From Neoarius graeffei (taxonomy: Eukaryota > Chordata > Actinopteri > Siluriformes > Ariidae): a stretch of DNA of 64,000 nucleotides. The notes under the pieces are model-generated. The model was not told where the DNA came from. It did no database searches and was given only the letters and a program-made list of their open reading frames with translations. Position numbers and translations under genes: made by a program. Shown here piece after piece: positions 57,301-64,000 of this stretch; within the stretch, counting starts at the first letter, position 1; every line of letters starts with the position of its first letter. The DNA lies in assembly GCF_027579695.1 (NCBI RefSeq), contig NC_083587.1, positions 8,292,501 through 8,356,500 of the forward strand, given 5' to 3'.

Positions 57301-58657
57301 ATAATGTCTCTAACACTTAATTTGTTGTCTAAAGATACAACCAGGTTTGAGAAATTCCGCAAATTCAGAAACAACTTCAGAATTTAAACCACGGATCTGT
57401 AAATAATTAGTTGAATCAACTGCGTAGATTTTTTTTTTTAGCTACATACATTAGGATAAAGAACTTCAAGCATACTGAATTTTTGTTCAGGTTTTTGTAC
57501 AATTCCTACATTATTATAAACAACTTTGATGCCTTCTCCTCAACCAGTGAGACGAGGTGGATGTATATAGTTGGACGAGCTTCATTTAAGTGCTCCGTAC
57601 TCATTTGGTTTGATCGACATTTCCATTAAACATTAAAATCCTGATCAGTAATAATTCCATGAACAATTAGTCTCATGCTGCAGTACTACACTGATAAGTG
57701 TTACAGTTAAATCATTATTTGTATGTTGGTAATTAATGACTACTTAAGAGCAAAACATTAACAGTCTCATTTTAAACATCACTATAAGGTTACATATTTT
57801 AAAACAGTCATAAAACACTGGTCTACAGCCAAAATGCTTCTGAAATAAATATAGTCAAACTTTACTAACTCTGGATCGCTGAGAACGAAAATGAAACTTA
57901 AAATTGTTCATTGGCTTGTTTTCAAGATTGGCTCTATGAATAAATCTATGAGTGGGTTTGGACAGTACTTACTTTTTTGGCAAAACAATGAATGATGCAA
58001 TCTGAAGCCGGTATTGCATCATACATGACATTATGTTATTCTTAGAAGTCACTGATGATGCAATCATAAGTCAACTGACATCACTCCGCTGAACAAACTG
58101 GTCTTATATCAGCTCAAAAAAAAATTCATACAGTGCTATGCACTCGAGATCAAGTCTTTGCTTGACAAGAGATGCTCCGTTTCATGAATACAAGAGACAA
58201 GCTGCCAATAAATAAATAAATAAAAAACCCACTGCGTACACACAGAATAAGGACGAAACTTATTCATTACTAATACATAATTGGTTTTTGCAATTTGGTT
58301 CATAATACATTTTATTTATATAAACTTTTTGCTGATTTTCTAGTGTTACATAAAGAGAACAGGTGAAATATCATGTAAACCGACCATAAACACATGAAGA
58401 GACCTAGTTTTACAATTTATATTTAAAACATTACGATCTACACAATGTACATAAGTATAACATTTAAAATCTTAAATATCTTGGAAGCCACAGCCAATCA
58501 GCTGATTAGCTGTCACTTCTAATTCAACACACCAAATTTCATAATAGCCAATTTCATCTCTGAAGCAGACAACTTCTGAAAAATTGTTGACCAGTGTAAC
58601 ATGAAAAATAAAGTTCAAAGTACAGGTCATTTTCAGTCAAAACTTAAATAACCATAT
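57301..58657. other. No recognised gene; probable 3' UTR of the zinc-finger gene
   Basis: AT-rich, no exon-like frame. It lies downstream (minus strand) of the zinc-finger stop, so part may be 3' UTR. Confidence 0.4.
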
Positions 58658-63692
<5,035 letters not shown>

Positions 63693-63938
63693 TCAAATAA
63701 CAAAATGCGTCTGGAAAAATCCCAAGGGAGTCTGGAGCCAGATTCGTGACGCCAGATTCGTGACGTCACCTGCGGAAGCGTCAGTAGGCTGCGAGCGCTT
63801 GCACGGTTTAAGTGCACAGCCTGTGTAGACCAAGCGCTCCCATTTCTCTCTCATTGTCCAGTCTTTTGGGAAACGATAAGTACTAATCCCATCATGATTG
63901 GTGTTGCTACACCCTCCTACGATACATCTATTAACCAT
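63693..63938 (-). CDS. THAP-type first exon (partial)
   Basis: From ATG at 63938: MVNRCIVGGCSNTNHDGIS, then TYRFPKDWTMREKWERLV. These are the first Cys pair, the FPKD turn and the Trp of a THAP C2CH finger. The following Cys-His pair is not in this frame, so a splice out of this exon is likely near 63830. What follows in the frame is probably intron. It could belong to a P-like transposase or a host THAP gene. A repeated word, CCAGATTCGTGACG, occurs twice in a row at about 63739-63766. Confidence 0.6.
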   Translation of the reverse strand: MVNRCIVGGCSNTNHDGISTYRFPKDWTMREKWERLVYTGCALKPCKRSQPTDASAGDVTNLASRIWLQTPLGFFQTHFVI

Positions 63939-64000
63939 TTTAATAATTACGTGATAACGTTGAAGAAATTTGCAGAAAACCACCAGGTCGTTTTCTCATA

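Overview
The window is vertebrate, almost certainly teleost, nuclear DNA. Genes have GT-AG introns, there is a C2H2 zinc-finger gene of the fish type, and the rest is a dense mix of ray-finned-fish repeats: Tc1, hAT, PIF/Harbinger, P-like THAP elements, L2/CR1 LINEs, a Tx1 LINE, tRNA-derived SINEs and GT, GA and TATC microsatellites. The repeat mix would suit a catfish-like species, but I cannot assign one. No operon, CRISPR or bacterial feature is present.

Layout. 1-1.7 kb holds a hAT end, a GT microsatellite and a broken MITE. About 1.7-23.3 kb is best read as one two-gene DNA transposon. Its ends are GA-rich minisatellite arms plus inverted 21-bp iterons. It carries a HECT E3-ligase gene (+, 14.0-20.7 kb) and an integrase-type DDE gene (-, 21.2-22.8 kb) facing each other. 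Its left arm has been split by a Tx1 LINE (1.73-13.49 kb, minus), which in turn hosts a Tc1, a hAT and an APE-type LINE flanked by 332-bp direct repeats. A P-like THAP element and a TTAA-type MITE sit in introns of the HECT gene.

23.3-40.7 kb: two L2/CR1-group LINE copies (the first with a coiled-coil and SGNH-esterase ORF1), SINEs, an internally deleted hAT (31.1-32.6 kb), a tRNA-Ser-like sequence, and a LINE with a restriction-like endonuclease sitting inside a 31-bp AT-rich satellite.

41-54 kb: remains of an old BEL/Pao LTR element interrupted by a THAP-bearing transposon, a Tc1 with very long inverted repeats and a Harbinger-type MITE; a small cluster of tRNA-Gln/Phe-like sequences; a Harbinger transposase gene split by another LINE; and a second BEL/Pao fragment.

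54-64 kb: simple repeats, an old L2 remnant, then the 3' part of a C2H2 zinc-finger gene on the minus strand with two in-frame stops and a 2.18-kb long-TIR transposon in its finger array, and at the edge a THAP-type first exon.

The strongest candidate for something poorly described is the 13.5-23.3 kb element, which pairs an apparently intact DDE integrase-like transposase with a HECT ubiquitin ligase between inverted iterons.
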